64,000 nt of DNA from NCBI RefSeq assembly GCF_001428545.1, contig NZ_LMHZ01000045.1, positions 1 through 64,000 on the forward strand. The letters are read 5' to 3'. Below the pieces are notes generated by a model. It saw nothing but the letters and a program-made list of their open reading frames with translations. It did no database searches and was not told where the DNA came from. This document shows positions 20,921 to 31,931 of the stretch, in pieces (the first letter of the stretch is position 1; every line of letters begins with the position of its first letter). A program made the position numbers and the translations under genes. The DNA is from Noviherbaspirillum sp. Root189. GTDB lineage: Bacteria; Pseudomonadota; Gammaproteobacteria; Burkholderiales; Burkholderiaceae_D.

Positions 20921-21037
20921 TTTTGGTGCATTGCGCTAAGTCTTTGATTCCATGGCAATACAAATCAGGGAAATAAAAATGGCTTTTTATTTCGCACCGT
21001 TAACGTGCGGCTCCACGTACCAATTTGGGGAAACTGC

Positions 21038-21760
21038 ATGATTCCGTGGCTGGAACCCAATTCTCCTTTTCCCGACGTCGCTTTTGCATTGACTGAAGAA
21101 GATGGCGCGGCCGGGCTGCTTGCCGCAGGAGCTGACCTGTCGCCGGACCGTTTGCTGGACGCTTACCGCCATGGAATCTTTCCTTGGTTTTCCGAAGGCC
21201 AGCCTATCCTGTGGTGGAGCACCGATCCTCGGATGGTGTTGTTTACTGAACGCTTTTCGGTCTCGCACAGTCTGAAAAAAACACTCAGGAAGGTACATAA
21301 GAGCAGCTTGACGGATGGGCGCTGGCAGATTCGTTTCGATACCGCGTTCGAAGACGTGATGCGCGCCTGTGCCGCACCGCGTCGCGACGGTGCAGGCACA
21401 TGGATCTCCGAAGAGATCGTTCGTGGTTATTGCGGCCTGCATCGCCGCGGTTTTGCGCATTCGTCTGAAGTCTGGCTGGATGGACAACTGGTGGGTGGTG
21501 CTTACGGTGTCTGTATCGGCAGGATGTTTTATGGCGAGTCGATGTTTGCCCGCGTGTCCGATGCGTCGAAGATCGCGCTGGCTTATCTCGTGCACTTCCT
21601 GAATGCAAATGGAGTGGAGATGATCGATTGTCAACAAGAGACCTCCCATCTTGCTTCACTCGGCGCCAGCCCGATTCCGCGTAGCGAATTCATTGCGCAC
21701 TTGAAAAAAGCGACGCGACAGGCACCGATCACCAGATGGGAGCCCCTTGCTTTATTTTGA
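21038..21760 (+). CDS. aat: Leucyl/phenylalanyl-tRNA-protein transferase
   Basis: 240 residues from the ATG at 21038 with GGGGA upstream. It has the family marks FPDV near the N-terminus, [54 protein letters not shown] and the [12 protein letters not shown] end. It adds Leu or Phe to N-terminal Lys/Arg of proteins, creating primary N-degrons for ClpS. It pairs with bpt directly downstream, 103 bp away. Confidence 0.96.
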   Translation: MIPWLEPNSPFPDVAFALTEEDGAAGLLAAGADLSPDRLLDAYRHGIFPWFSEGQPILWWSTDPRMVLFTERFSVSHSLKKTLRKVHKSSLTDGRWQIRFDTAFEDVMRACAAPRRDGAGTWISEEIVRGYCGLHRRGFAHSSEVWLDGQLVGGAYGVCIGRMFYGESMFARVSDASKIALAYLVHFLNANGVEMIDCQQETSHLASLGASPIPRSEFIAHLKKATRQAPITRWEPLALF

Positions 21761-21863
21761 ACACCGTTGAAAAAAATGTTATGCCGCCCGGGCATACGGT
21801 GTAAATTAGAAAGGCGCACTTGTCTGTCGCCTTCGATCCACATCGCAGTCGGGCACTACGTAT

Positions 21864-22598
21864 ATGACGCATTTAAAAGACCTGCCTTTCGCCACCCTGC
21901 AGTTTTACGCCACAGCGCCCTACCCGTGCAGCTATCTTGAAAACCGGCAGGCACGATCGCAAGTGGCGACGCCCTCGCACCTGATTAATGCCGATGTCTA
22001 TTCCGAGCTGGTAAAGAATGGCTTTCGCCGCAGTGGCATTTTTACCTACCGCCCTTATTGCGATGGCTGCCAGGCGTGCATCCCGGTGCGGGTGAAGGCA
22101 AACGAATTCATTACCAATCGCAGCCAGCGCCGCGCCTGGAACAAGCATTCGAATCTGGAAACCTGGGTCACGACCCTTGCCTACGTGCCGGAGCATTACG
22201 AACTTTATCTGCGGTACCAGGCAGCCCGTCATGCCGGCGGCGGCATGGATCAGGATAGCCGCGACCAGTATGCGCAATTTCTCCTGCAAAGCAAGGTCAA
22301 CACCCGACTGGTGGAATTCCGTGAAGCCGACGGCACGCTGCGCATGGTCAGCATCATCGACGTGCTCAATGACGGTCTGTCCTCGGTGTACACCTTTTAC
22401 GACCCTGACGTTATAGGTGCCTCCTATGGCACCTATAACGTCATGTGGCAAATCGAACAGGCACGAAGGCTGGAAATCCCCTACGTGTACCTGGGTTACT
22501 GGATCCGGGACAGTCAGAAGATGGCTTATAAGGTCAACTTCCGTCCGCTCGAAGCACTGCGGCATGGCACGTGGCAGGACTGGCATCCCGATCTTTGA
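21864..22598 (+). CDS. bpt: Aspartate/glutamate leucyltransferase Bpt
   Basis: A 244-residue ATE/Bpt-family aminoacyl-tRNA protein transferase. [14 protein letters not shown] and [12 protein letters not shown] form the N-terminal cysteine-rich part. The C-terminal acetyltransferase-like fold includes [28 protein letters not shown] and [10 protein letters not shown]. Bacterial Bpt transfers Leu to N-terminal Asp/Glu, feeding the same ClpS-ClpA pathway as Aat; clpS-clpA are encoded about 3 kb downstream. The gene contains an unexpectedly perfect hairpin. Confidence 0.95.
   Translation: MTHLKDLPFATLQFYATAPYPCSYLENRQARSQVATPSHLINADVYSELVKNGFRRSGIFTYRPYCDGCQACIPVRVKANEFITNRSQRRAWNKHSNLETWVTTLAYVPEHYELYLRYQAARHAGGGMDQDSRDQYAQFLLQSKVNTRLVEFREADGTLRMVSIIDVLNDGLSSVYTFYDPDVIGASYGTYNVMWQIEQARRLEIPYVYLGYWIRDSQKMAYKVNFRPLEALRHGTWQDWHPDL
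22408..22443. repeat. Perfect 15-bp hairpin inside bpt
   Basis: GACGTTATAGGTGCC (22408-22422), loop TCCTAT, then its exact reverse complement GGCACCTATAACGTC (22429-22443). It is entirely coding ([12 protein letters not shown]). A 15-bp perfect stem with a 6-nt loop is rare in coding sequence. Confidence 0.9.
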
Positions 22599-22685
22599 CC
22601 GGCTTTCCGGTTATACCCATGGCTGGCAAGGGTAAAATAGCGCCTTTTTGCAAGGCCGACCCGGCCGCGCGTCTTTTCCACTGCC

Positions 22686-23729
22686 ATGTCCGACAAACTT
22701 CTCTATTCGCTTGCCCGCCCTTTCCTTTTCTCGCTGGATGCGGAGGCCGCCCATAACCTGACCTTGCCTGCGCTGCGACGTGCGGCGGCACTTGGATTGA
22801 CCGGCGCCATTCCCCGACCGAAAAAAGATGTGCGCACGGTCATGGGCATCGCATTTCCGAACCCGGTTGGCTTGGCTGCCGGTTTGGACAAGGACGGTGC
22901 CTACATCGACGGACTTGCGGCATTGGGGTTCGGCTCGATTGAAATTGGCACGGTGACACCGCGTGCCCAGCCCGGCAATCCGATGCCGCGCATGTTCCGG
23001 CTTCCCGCAGCGAACGCGATCATCAACCGGATGGGCTTCAACAACGGTGGTGTGGATGCCTTTGTGAAGAATGTACAGGCATCAAAGTTCTATCAGAACA
23101 AGGAAGGCGTGCTTGGCCTTAATATCGGCAAAAACGCCGATACGCCAATTGAAAGGGCAGTCGACGATTATCTGCATTGCTTGCAAAAGGTCTATCCCTA
23201 TGCCAGCTATGTGACGATCAATATTTCCTCGCCCAACACAAAAAATCTGCGACAACTCCAGGGAGCATCCGAACTCGACACCCTGCTGTCGAACCTAAAA
23301 GAAACACAACGGCGGCTCGCGGATCAACATAAGCGCTACGTTCCTGTCGCATTGAAAATCGCACCCGATATTGATAGCGAACAGGTCAAAACCATTGCCG
23401 ATGCCCTGTTACGGCACAAGATGGACGCCGTTATTGCCACCAACACGACCATCACGCGCGATGCGGTGAAAGGCTTGCCGCACGCGGAAGAAACAGGCGG
23501 CCTGTCGGGAGCGCCGGTATTCAAATTGTCCAATGACGTGATCCGCGCGCTGAAATCGGAGCTGGGCACGGCCCTACCCATCATTGGCGTCGGCGGCATT
23601 CTCTCCGGACAGGATGCTCAGGCAAAAATTGATGCCGGTGCCAGTCTCGTTCAGCTCTACACCGGCCTGATCTATCGCGGCCCCGCGCTGATCCGGGAGT
23701 GTGCGGCAGCGTTGCGGAAATCGGTTTAA
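22686..23729 (+). CDS. pyrD: Dihydroorotate dehydrogenase (quinone), class 2
   Basis: A 347-residue class 2 enzyme of pyrimidine synthesis that oxidises dihydroorotate to orotate and passes electrons to quinone. The N-terminal amphipathic helices ([20 protein letters not shown]) give peripheral membrane attachment. [36 protein letters not shown], the [11 protein letters not shown] segment with the catalytic Ser, and the FMN-phosphate loop [13 protein letters not shown] are all present. ATG start; no operon partner is evident. Confidence 0.97.
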   Translation: MSDKLLYSLARPFLFSLDAEAAHNLTLPALRRAAALGLTGAIPRPKKDVRTVMGIAFPNPVGLAAGLDKDGAYIDGLAALGFGSIEIGTVTPRAQPGNPMPRMFRLPAANAIINRMGFNNGGVDAFVKNVQASKFYQNKEGVLGLNIGKNADTPIERAVDDYLHCLQKVYPYASYVTINISSPNTKNLRQLQGASELDTLLSNLKETQRRLADQHKRYVPVALKIAPDIDSEQVKTIADALLRHKMDAVIATNTTITRDAVKGLPHAEETGGLSGAPVFKLSNDVIRALKSELGTALPIIGVGGILSGQDAQAKIDAGASLVQLYTGLIYRGPALIRECAAALRKSV

Positions 23730-23799
23730 AGTCTGGGGGTGCGCTTTGCCTCGAATATGGCAGGGCACCTAACCGGCAACGCATACCAATAGGAGACGT

Positions 23800-24843
23800 A
23801 TGGAAAAAATACAACTGGGAGACAGCGACCTCGCCGTGTCGAAAATTTGTCTCGGCACCATGACTTTTGGCGAACAGAATTCGGAATCGGAAGCGCATAG
23901 CCAGCTGGACTATGCGCTTGAGCGTGGCATCAATTTCATCGACACCGCGGAAATGTACCCGGTAATGCCGCGGGCTGAAACCCAAGGCCGTACTGAAAGC
24001 CATATCGGCAGCTGGCTGAAGAAATCCGGCAAGCGCGGCGACGTCATTCTGGCGACCAAAGCGGCAGGACCTTCCCGTGGAATCAGCTGGATACGCAATG
24101 GGCAATCGGATTTCGATGCAGCCAACCTCAAGCTCGCCGTCGACGGCAGTTTGCAAAGGCTGCAAACCGACTACATCGATCTTTACCAGTTGCACTGGCC
24201 AAGCCGCAATGCGCCGATTTTCGGTGCAATTTCATTCGATCCGAAAAAAGAGCGTCCCCATGCTGCGATCGAAGATACGTTGGCGGCGCTTGGTGACCTG
24301 GTCAAAGCCGGCAAGATCCGCCATATCGGCGTGTCGAACGAAACTCCGTGGGGCGTATGTGAATTCACCCGGCAATCTGAAGCGCGTGGACTGCCGCGCA
24401 TCGTGTCGATTCAGAATGCTTACAATCTGGTCAACCGCAGTTTTGAAGCAGGACTGGATGAAACCTGTTTTCGCGAACGGGTCGGATTGCTGGCCTACAG
24501 CCCCCTCGCCTTCGGCCAGCTGACGGCGAAATATATCGACGATCCGAAGGCAGCAGGACGGCTGACGAAATTCCCGCCAACCTGGAGCCCACGCTATATG
24601 CGAGAGTCAGTCCTCGAAGCCTGCCGGCGTTATGCCGACCTCGCGCGTGCCAACGGCATGTCGCCGGCCACCCTTGCGCTGGCATGGTGCTACAGCCGCT
24701 GGTTTGTTGCCTCGACAATCATTGGCGCGACGAGCTTGCAGCAGTTGCAGGAAGACATCGATGCGCTGGCCGTGCAGTTGCCAGAAGAAGTCATTGCGTC
24801 GATCAATGCTATCCACGCAGAGATGGCTAACCCGGCGCAGTAA
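23800..24843 (+). CDS. tas: Aldo/keto reductase, Tas type
   Basis: 347 residues, matching E. coli Tas (346). A TIM-barrel NADP-dependent oxidoreductase: LGTMTFGEQNSE, FIDTAEMYPV with the catalytic Asp-Tyr pair, DYIDLYQLHWPSR, IRHIGVSNETPWGV, NAYNLVNR, and the C-terminal SRWFVASTIIGATSLQQL NADP-binding region. A strong AGGAG precedes the ATG. The physiological substrate of Tas proteins is not established. It is convergent with clpA across a bidirectional terminator. Confidence 0.92.
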   Translation: MEKIQLGDSDLAVSKICLGTMTFGEQNSESEAHSQLDYALERGINFIDTAEMYPVMPRAETQGRTESHIGSWLKKSGKRGDVILATKAAGPSRGISWIRNGQSDFDAANLKLAVDGSLQRLQTDYIDLYQLHWPSRNAPIFGAISFDPKKERPHAAIEDTLAALGDLVKAGKIRHIGVSNETPWGVCEFTRQSEARGLPRIVSIQNAYNLVNRSFEAGLDETCFRERVGLLAYSPLAFGQLTAKYIDDPKAAGRLTKFPPTWSPRYMRESVLEACRRYADLARANGMSPATLALAWCYSRWFVASTIIGATSLQQLQEDIDALAVQLPEEVIASINAIHAEMANPAQ

Positions 24844-24950
24844 GCAGCTGGTCGACAAAACAGCAGTCGTCGGAACATTTCTATGAGCACATCGCCATAG
24901 ATTGCACTAACGTTCCCGTGGCGCCGTCGTCGCCGGACCCATAAAGAAAA

Positions 24951-24984
24951 AGCCCGAACCATACGAATGGTTCGGGCTTTTTTG
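24951..24984. terminator. Bidirectional terminator between tas and clpA
   Basis: A perfect 12-bp stem (AGCCCGAACCAT, loop ACGA, ATGGTTCGGGCT) flanked by A-run on the left and T-run on the right. It serves tas on the plus strand and clpA on the minus strand. Confidence 0.92.
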
Positions 24985-25012
24985 CTGGCAGGGTTGACTA
25001 CCAGTGAATCGC

Positions 25013-27313
25013 TTATTCGACTTCCAGCGTTTCTTCCGGAGCCGGAGGCGGGGTCGGATCGCCCTCGGTAAAATCGAGTTTGATCTGCTCGTTTTCGTCC
25101 ATATCGACCGTAACACGGCCGCCTGCTACCAACTTGCCAAACAACAGCTCGTCGGCGAGTGCCTTGCGGATCATGTCCTGAATCAGGCGTGACATCGGAC
25201 GTGCGCCCATCAGTGGATCGAAGCCCTTCTTCGCGAGGTACTTGCGCAAGCTCTCGGTAAAGACAGCTTCCACTTTCTTCTCGTGCAGCTGTTCTTCCAG
25301 CTGCATCAGGAACTTGTCGACCACACGCAGGATGACTTCCTCGTCCAGCGCCTTGAAGCTGATGATCGCATCCAGGCGATTGCGGAATTCCGGCGTAAAC
25401 ATACGCTTGATATCCGCCATCTCGTCGCCGGCTTCCTTCTTGTCAGTAAAGCCGATCGAACGCTTCTGCAGACTTTCCGCGCCCGCGTTCGTGGTCATGA
25501 CGATAATCACGTTGCGGAAGTCAGCCTTGCGACCGTTGTTATCGGTCAGCGTGCCATGGTCCATCACCTGCAACAGGATATTGAAGATATCCGGATGCGC
25601 CTTTTCGATCTCGTCGAGCAGCAGCACAGCGTGCGGCTTCTTCGTGATCGCTTCGGTCAGCAAACCACCCTGGTCGAAACCGACGTAGCCCGGCGGCGCG
25701 CCGATCAGACGGCTGACCGCGTGACGCTCCATATATTCGGACATATCGAAGCGGATCAGCTCGATGCCCATGATAAAGGCCAGCTGCTTCGCCACTTCGG
25801 TTTTGCCGACGCCGGTCGGACCGGAGAACAGGAAGGCGCCGATAGGCTTGTCGGTCTTGCCGAGGCCTGCACGTGCCATCTTGATCGCCGAACCGAGCGC
25901 TTCAATCGCCGGGTCCTGACCGAACACCACATTCTTCAGATCGCGGTCGATCGTTTGCAGCTTGGCACGGTCGTCCTGATTGACCGACTGCGGAGGAATA
26001 CGCGCAATCTTCGAGATGATGTCTTCGATCTCGGATTTGCCAATCGTCTTCTTCTGCTTCGATTTCGGCAGAATACGCTGTGCGGCGCCAGCTTCGTCAA
26101 TCACGTCGATCGCCTTGTCGGGCAGATGGCGATCATTGATGAAGCGTGCGGCCAGTTCCGCCGCCGAGGTCAATGCAGATGACGAATACTTCACGCCATG
26201 GTGCTCTTCGAACCGTGACTTCAGGCCGCGCAGAATCTGCACCGTCTGTTCAACGGTCGGTTCGTTGACGTCGATCTTCTGGAAGCGCCGTGACAAAGCA
26301 TGGTCCTTCTCGAAGACGCCGCGGAACTCGGTGTAGGTGGTCGCGCCGATGCACTTGAGCTGGCCGCTGGAAAGCGCGGGCTTGAGCAGATTCGATGCGT
26401 CCAGCGTACCACCCGATGCCGACCCGGCCCCGATGATCGTATGGATCTCGTCGATGAACAGAATACCGTTCGGGTTTTCGCGCAGCTGCTTGAGCACTGC
26501 CTTCAGGCGTTGTTCGAAGTCGCCGCGGTATTTGGTACCGGCCAGCAGCGCACCCATGTCGAGCGAGTACACCACTGCGTTCTGCAGCACTTCGGGCACA
26601 TCGCCCTGGGTAACGCGCCATGCCAGGCCTTCTGCGATTGCCGTCTTGCCGACACCGGCCTCACCAACCAACAACGGGTTGTTCTTGCGCCGACGGCACA
26701 GGGTCTGGATCACGCGCTCGACTTCGGATTCGCGGCCGATGAGCGGATCAATCTTGCCCTCGGCAGCCAACTTGTTCAGATTCTGGGTGAACTGATCAAG
26801 CGGACTTTCCTTCTGCTGGCCTTCGGCCTGCGCATCTTCCGTACCTTCCGGCGATTTCTGCGATTCCGCCTGCTGGTCCTTTCGGACGCCGTGCGAAATG
26901 AAATTCACCACATCCAGACGAGTGACGCCCTGCTGGTGCAAATAATACACAGCGTGGGAATCTTTCTCGCCAAAGATGGCGACCAGCACGTTGGCGCCGG
27001 TAACTTCCTTCTTGCCGTTGGAAGCCGACTGCACATGCATGATCGCGCGCTGGATGACACGCTGGAAGCCGAGTGTCGGCTGTGTATCCACTTCGCTGGT
27101 TCCGGGAACGGTCGGCGTGTTGTCGCTGATGAAGTTTGTCAGCGTCTTGCGCAGATCCTCGATATTGACTGCGCATGCACGCAGCACCTCTGCTGCCGAC
27201 GGATTGTCGAGCAACGCGAGCAACAAGTGCTCGACTGTAATGAACTCGTGGCGAGCCTGGCGAGCCTCGACAAAAGCCATATGCAAACTTACTTCAAGTT
27301 CCTGCGCAATCAT
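25013..27313 (-). CDS. clpA: ATP-dependent Clp protease ATP-binding subunit ClpA
   Basis: 766 residues from the ATG at 27313. Two N-terminal Clp repeats bind ClpS ([19 protein letters not shown]). AAA+ module 1 has [15 protein letters not shown] and module 2 has [15 protein letters not shown]. The ClpP-docking tripeptide is IGF (in [12 protein letters not shown]) in place of IGL. It unfolds and feeds N-degron and other substrates into ClpP. The ATG overlaps the clpS stop as ATGA, so I preferred it over the upstream start. ClpS and ClpA are thus coupled in the standard order. Confidence 0.97.
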   Translation of the reverse strand: MIAQELEVSLHMAFVEARQARHEFITVEHLLLALLDNPSAAEVLRACAVNIEDLRKTLTNFISDNTPTVPGTSEVDTQPTLGFQRVIQRAIMHVQSASNGKKEVTGANVLVAIFGEKDSHAVYYLHQQGVTRLDVVNFISHGVRKDQQAESQKSPEGTEDAQAEGQQKESPLDQFTQNLNKLAAEGKIDPLIGRESEVERVIQTLCRRRKNNPLLVGEAGVGKTAIAEGLAWRVTQGDVPEVLQNAVVYSLDMGALLAGTKYRGDFEQRLKAVLKQLRENPNGILFIDEIHTIIGAGSASGGTLDASNLLKPALSSGQLKCIGATTYTEFRGVFEKDHALSRRFQKIDVNEPTVEQTVQILRGLKSRFEEHHGVKYSSSALTSAAELAARFINDRHLPDKAIDVIDEAGAAQRILPKSKQKKTIGKSEIEDIISKIARIPPQSVNQDDRAKLQTIDRDLKNVVFGQDPAIEALGSAIKMARAGLGKTDKPIGAFLFSGPTGVGKTEVAKQLAFIMGIELIRFDMSEYMERHAVSRLIGAPPGYVGFDQGGLLTEAITKKPHAVLLLDEIEKAHPDIFNILLQVMDHGTLTDNNGRKADFRNVIIVMTTNAGAESLQKRSIGFTDKKEAGDEMADIKRMFTPEFRNRLDAIISFKALDEEVILRVVDKFLMQLEEQLHEKKVEAVFTESLRKYLAKKGFDPLMGARPMSRLIQDMIRKALADELLFGKLVAGGRVTVDMDENEQIKLDFTEGDPTPPPAPEETLEVE

Positions 27314-27624
27314 GCTTCCTCCATCACGCATTGCAGGGGATGTCCTGCTTTTCGAGCGTGGGTTAACACTAATTCTACTTTAGTGGACGCTATGTCTTTT
27401 GGATAGACGCCGCACATACCTTTTCCGTCACGATGAACCTTGAGCATGATCTGCGTTGCGGTTTCACGGTCCTTATTAAAGTACTCCTGAATGATCGCAA
27501 CCACAAATTCCATCGGCGTATAGTCGTCGTTCAATAAGAGGACCTGATACATCGGTGGAGGCTTAAGCTTCTGCTCTTGCCTAGCAAGTACCGTACCGTT
27601 GTCATTGTCATGCTGAGTTGCCAT
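27310..27624 (-). CDS. clpS: ClpA adaptor ClpS (N-recognin)
   Basis: 104 residues (E. coli 106). [13 protein letters not shown] contains the Asn-Asp pair and Met that shape the N-degron pocket; the [16 protein letters not shown] segment follows. It binds proteins with N-terminal Leu, Phe, Tyr or Trp, including products of Aat and Bpt, and hands them to ClpA. First gene of the clpS-clpA operon, divergent from cspA. Confidence 0.97.
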   Translation of the reverse strand: MATQHDNDNGTVLARQEQKLKPPPMYQVLLLNDDYTPMEFVVAIIQEYFNKDRETATQIMLKVHRDGKGMCGVYPKDIASTKVELVLTHARKAGHPLQCVMEEA

Positions 27625-27971
27625 TCGTTTATTCTAAAACGTTTAACTAGGCGCAACGCGCCCAAGTAAGGGAAATTCGAACTACATATGATCTGTATCT
27701 TGATCTTACGCCCTTTCTTTGTAGTTCGCAGATGATGCTCCTTCGCTGAATTTCAAGAATTCTATTGTGCATTACCCTTGCAAAAACTCAAAAACGCTCG
27801 GGGAACTACCTTGACTTTTATATTTTTTGCAGGAACAATGGTATTTATTGACAATTCGAGCATTATCGTATTGTCAATATGAAGTGAGCAAGTTATAAGA
27901 GGGGGCAGCGTGTCGCGAGGCTTCTTGCTTTTACGGCTCGTGTGATTAGTTATTATTTGAAAGACGCTTTT
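27625..27971 (+). other. clpS-cspA divergent intergenic region
   Basis: 347 bp with no gene. It contains a 9-bp perfect inverted repeat CGAACTACA (27678-27686) / TGTAGTTCG (27720-27728) of unknown use, and the cspA promoter and operator-like repeat. The A/T-rich 27800-27900 part fits a cold-shock promoter region. Confidence 0.6.
27848..27899 (+). promoter_or_regulatory. cspA promoter with inverted repeat over the -35
   Basis: TTGTCA (27871-27876), a 17-bp spacer and TATAAG (27894-27899) make a strong sigma-70 promoter, with transcription expected near 27906 and a leader of about 66 nt. ATTGACAAT (27848-27856) and ATTGTCAAT (27870-27878) are exact inverted copies 13 bp apart, and the right arm covers the -35. 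This suggests a binding site for a dimeric regulator; none can be named. Confidence 0.6.
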
Positions 27972-28175
27972 ATGGCAACAGGTACCGTCAAGTGGTTTAA
28001 CGATTCCAAAGGCTTCGGATTTATCACTCCGGATGACGGCGGTGAAGATTTGTTCGCCCACTTTTCCGCAATCCAGATGAATGGCTTCAAGACTCTCAAA
28101 GAAGGTCAGAAGGTTTCGTTCGAAGTCACGCAAGGCCCGAAAGGCAAGCAAGCTTCCAATATTCAGGCCCCCTAA
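27972..28175 (+). CDS. cspA: Cold-shock protein, CspA family
   Basis: 67 residues from the ATG at 27972 ([10 protein letters not shown]); the in-frame extension upstream is not protein-like. RNP1 KGFGFITP and RNP2 DLFAHFSAI are intact. It is a single cold-shock domain that binds single-stranded RNA/DNA and melts mRNA structure. Which of the several CspA paralogues of the genome this is cannot be told, so the symbol is generic. Confidence 0.95.
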   Translation: MATGTVKWFNDSKGFGFITPDDGGEDLFAHFSAIQMNGFKTLKEGQKVSFEVTQGPKGKQASNIQAP

Positions 28176-28203
28176 TCACGTCGATTAGCAAGAGCGCAAA
28201 AAG

Positions 28204-28226
28204 CCCCGCCCCGCGGGGTTTTTTTT
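28204..28226 (+). terminator. cspA terminator
   Basis: CCCCGC, loop CCC, GCGGGG, then eight T. It lies 28 bp after the cspA stop. Confidence 0.93.
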
Positions 28227-28429
28227 CGCCCGGGGTAGCTCTGCGTCTTCCTATTACTGTATAGATTGACGTCGGCTGCAGAGTCAACCTGGGATATCCT
28301 GCACACATCATCACCCTTTTTACACGCTAGTGGTATTCCCGACATATGCCGCTTGCAAGGACGCCCTTTCGTCCTATCGGTAATATTCCGTACCCGATAA
28401 GTGCAAAAATAGCTGTAAAGTAACATCCT

Positions 28430-29785
28430 ATGAAGCTCCGCCAGAAAATTCTGCTGCTTGCGATCGCACCGTTGATCGTCGCCCTGCTTGCCATTGCCAT
28501 GGCTGTTCGGCATCAGGCCAACCTTCTTGCGCATCAGCAGCGTGCTTCTGTCGAAACTGCCTATCTCGTTAGCAAGGAAGCAGAGCTCAATCATTACGTA
28601 GCCCTCGCATCCAGGTCGATCGCTCATTTGTACGATTCCGGCCGTGACGATGACGCAACACGCCTGGAAGCTATCCACATATTGTCAAAGCTCGACTATG
28701 GCGATGACGGCTATTTCTTCCTGTACGATCTGAACGGTAAAAATCTCATGCATCCCCGGCAGCCAGAGTTAGTCGGCAAAGATCTCTGGGAGTTGCGTGA
28801 TACCGATGGAAATCCAACAATTCAGCGACTTATATTGCAAGCCAAGGCTGGCGGAGGACTGGTTCGTTACTTATGGGAAAAGCCATCAAGCAAGAAAGTG
28901 GCGCCGAAGCTTGGCTATGTCGTCATGCTGCCACGCTGGGGCTGGATGCTGGGTACGGGGATTTACCTTGATGACGTCGACAACGCACTTGCCAAGATTG
29001 ACACCCAGATTCTCGCAAACATCCGAAGTACGATGATGTGGATTGCCGGGATCGCCATTGCGAGCGCCATGGTTGTCGCTTTATCCGGACTGGCGCTGAA
29101 TGTTAGCGAGTACCGTGTTGCGGATGCCAAACTGCGCGTCCTTGCGCAACGCGTCGTTCGATCGCAAGAAGAAGAGCGGGCACGTCTGTCACGTGACTTG
29201 CATGACGGCATCAGTCAGTGGCTGGTATCCATCAAATTACAGGTCGAGTCAGGTATTGCCAAACTTGCAGCGAACGCCTCGCGACCGGAAATTGCCAAGG
29301 CATCATTCGACCGTGCCGCCGGTCAGCTCAACGATGTGCTCGGTGAAGTCCGCAGAATTTCACATGACCTGCGCCCTGCCTTGCTCGATGACCTCGGCCT
29401 CGCCGCGGCGCTGGATCACCTGACGCGCGAATTCACTGAACACACTTCCATTACGACACATTTCCATTACGATGGCAGTGCCGACGGCTTATCGGATGTC
29501 GCCAATACCGTGATGTTTCGGATTGCCCAGGAAACCCTTACCAACATTAAACGGCACGCTAATGCATCCACGGTCCGGGTAGAACTGCTTGGTTACAAGT
29601 CCGAGGTCAAGCTCGTCATCGCTGACAACGGCATTGGTTTTGATGTAGCCGGCATCTCTCAGCATCCAAAGCGCGGCATTGGCTTGCGCAACATGCACGA
29701 ACGTGTCAGCGCCGTGGGTGGCAAGCTTGAGCTGACATCATCGATTGATGGAACCCATGTCGTTGCCACATTACCCCGAGTTTAA
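28430..29785 (+). CDS. Cache-domain sensor histidine kinase (HisKA_3 type)
   Basis: 451 residues. TM1 (LLLAIAPLIVALLAIAMAV) and TM2 (about residues 200-220) flank a periplasmic single Cache (sCache_2) domain with GDDGYFFLYDLNGKNLMHP and LPRWGWMLGTGIYLDD. The kinase core is of the NarX/DegS class: SRDLHDGISQWLVS carries the phospho-accepting His, RIAQETLTNIKRHA the N-box, and NGIGFD and RGIGLRNMHERV the ATP lid. Such Cache sensors bind small organic acids. It lies 14 bp before its cognate LuxR-type regulator. Confidence 0.93.
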   Translation: MKLRQKILLLAIAPLIVALLAIAMAVRHQANLLAHQQRASVETAYLVSKEAELNHYVALASRSIAHLYDSGRDDDATRLEAIHILSKLDYGDDGYFFLYDLNGKNLMHPRQPELVGKDLWELRDTDGNPTIQRLILQAKAGGGLVRYLWEKPSSKKVAPKLGYVVMLPRWGWMLGTGIYLDDVDNALAKIDTQILANIRSTMMWIAGIAIASAMVVALSGLALNVSEYRVADAKLRVLAQRVVRSQEEERARLSRDLHDGISQWLVSIKLQVESGIAKLAANASRPEIAKASFDRAAGQLNDVLGEVRRISHDLRPALLDDLGLAAALDHLTREFTEHTSITTHFHYDGSADGLSDVANTVMFRIAQETLTNIKRHANASTVRVELLGYKSEVKLVIADNGIGFDVAGISQHPKRGIGLRNMHERVSAVGGKLELTSSIDGTHVVATLPRV

Positions 29786-29799
29786 TTTATCCTCCTGAC

Positions 29800-30429
29800 A
29801 TGCTGACCGTACCTTTTGTTCATATCCTTCTGGTGGACGACCACCCTCTGGTGCGCGATGGCTTAAGAGCGCGCCTGGAAACCATTCCTCATTTCAGTGT
29901 GGTCGCAGAAGCCGGCAATGCAGCGGAAGCTCTCGATGCGGCATCACGAGAGACCATCGATCTCGTGCTGATGGACATTAATCTATCGGGCATGAATGGC
30001 ATCGAACTTACAGGGCGCTTCAACACCCTCTATCCGGAAATTGCGATCCTGATGCTCAGCATGCACGACAAGGCAGAATACGTGATGCAGGCAATCCAGG
30101 CAGGCGCGCGTGGCTACGTTCTGAAGGATGCGCCAGCGATGGATATCATTACCGCCATCGATACGGTCATGTCTGGCGGAATTTATTACAGCGCCGGATT
30201 GGCGAAGCAGCTATCCCGCCCCATGCCGCCTGCATTGTTGCTAACACCAAGAGAACGTGAAGTCCTGCAGTGCATTGCCACCGGCAAATCCAACAAACAC
30301 ATCGCGCGTGACATGGACCTCAGCGTACGCACGATCGAAACGCATCGGCTTAACATCAAACGCAAGCTGGGCATTGAAGGCCAGGCTGACCTGATTCGCT
30401 TCGCACTCGAGCAGACACAGATCAAATGA
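29800..30429 (+). CDS. NarL/FixJ-family response regulator
   Basis: 209 residues. The receiver domain has VDDHPLVRDGL with acidic residues, the phospho-Asp in LVLMDINLSGMNG, Ser in MLSMHD and Lys in YVLKDA. The C-terminal LuxR helix-turn-helix reads LTPREREVLQCIATGKSN and SVRTIETHRLNIKRKL. It is paired with the upstream Cache kinase, and the two should form one transcript. The targets are unknown. The 3' end is followed by a truncated repeat element. Confidence 0.95.
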   Translation: MLTVPFVHILLVDDHPLVRDGLRARLETIPHFSVVAEAGNAAEALDAASRETIDLVLMDINLSGMNGIELTGRFNTLYPEIAILMLSMHDKAEYVMQAIQAGARGYVLKDAPAMDIITAIDTVMSGGIYYSAGLAKQLSRPMPPALLLTPREREVLQCIATGKSNKHIARDMDLSVRTIETHRLNIKRKLGIEGQADLIRFALEQTQIK

Positions 30430-30477
30430 CGGTCCGGATCAGGGCAGGCGTTGAAGCGTGATTTGCGGCTTTGGACG

Positions 30478-30607
30478 TATACCAATCCCAACCCATAACG
30501 CAACATGACATCGCGTCTTTTTTCGGGGGCGCCGAGCCGCCTGCCTGCGTTGCACTCGTCGTCAATAGCCCGCTATTGACTCCTCCTGCGCCTTGCCAGT
30601 CAAAAAA
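30478..30607 (-). mobile_element. Truncated copy of a TIR-bearing, MITE-like repeat
   Basis: About 130 bp matching the element at 36229-36367 in reverse orientation. They share the terminus TATACCAATCCCAACC, the GCGTCTTTT segment and the central block with perfect hairpin GTCAATAGC-nn-GCTATTGAC. Relative to the full copy it has about 30 extra bases (30525-30558) and lacks the second terminal repeat, where the icd terminator begins. It has no coding capacity. Confidence 0.75.
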
Positions 30608-30618
30608 GCAAAGAATTC

Positions 30619-30657
30619 CAAAAAACAAAAGGCCGGAATTTATCCGGCCTTTCTTTT
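30619..30657. terminator. Bidirectional terminator (icd / response regulator)
   Basis: AAAGGCCGGA (30628-30637), a 5-nt loop, TCCGGCCTTT (30643-30652), with A-rich sequence left and T-rich sequence right. It should terminate icd leftward, and rightward transcripts from the two-component genes. Confidence 0.9.
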
Positions 30658-30677
30658 TACTGCAGCAGCACGTTAGA

Positions 30678-31931
<1,254 letters not shown>

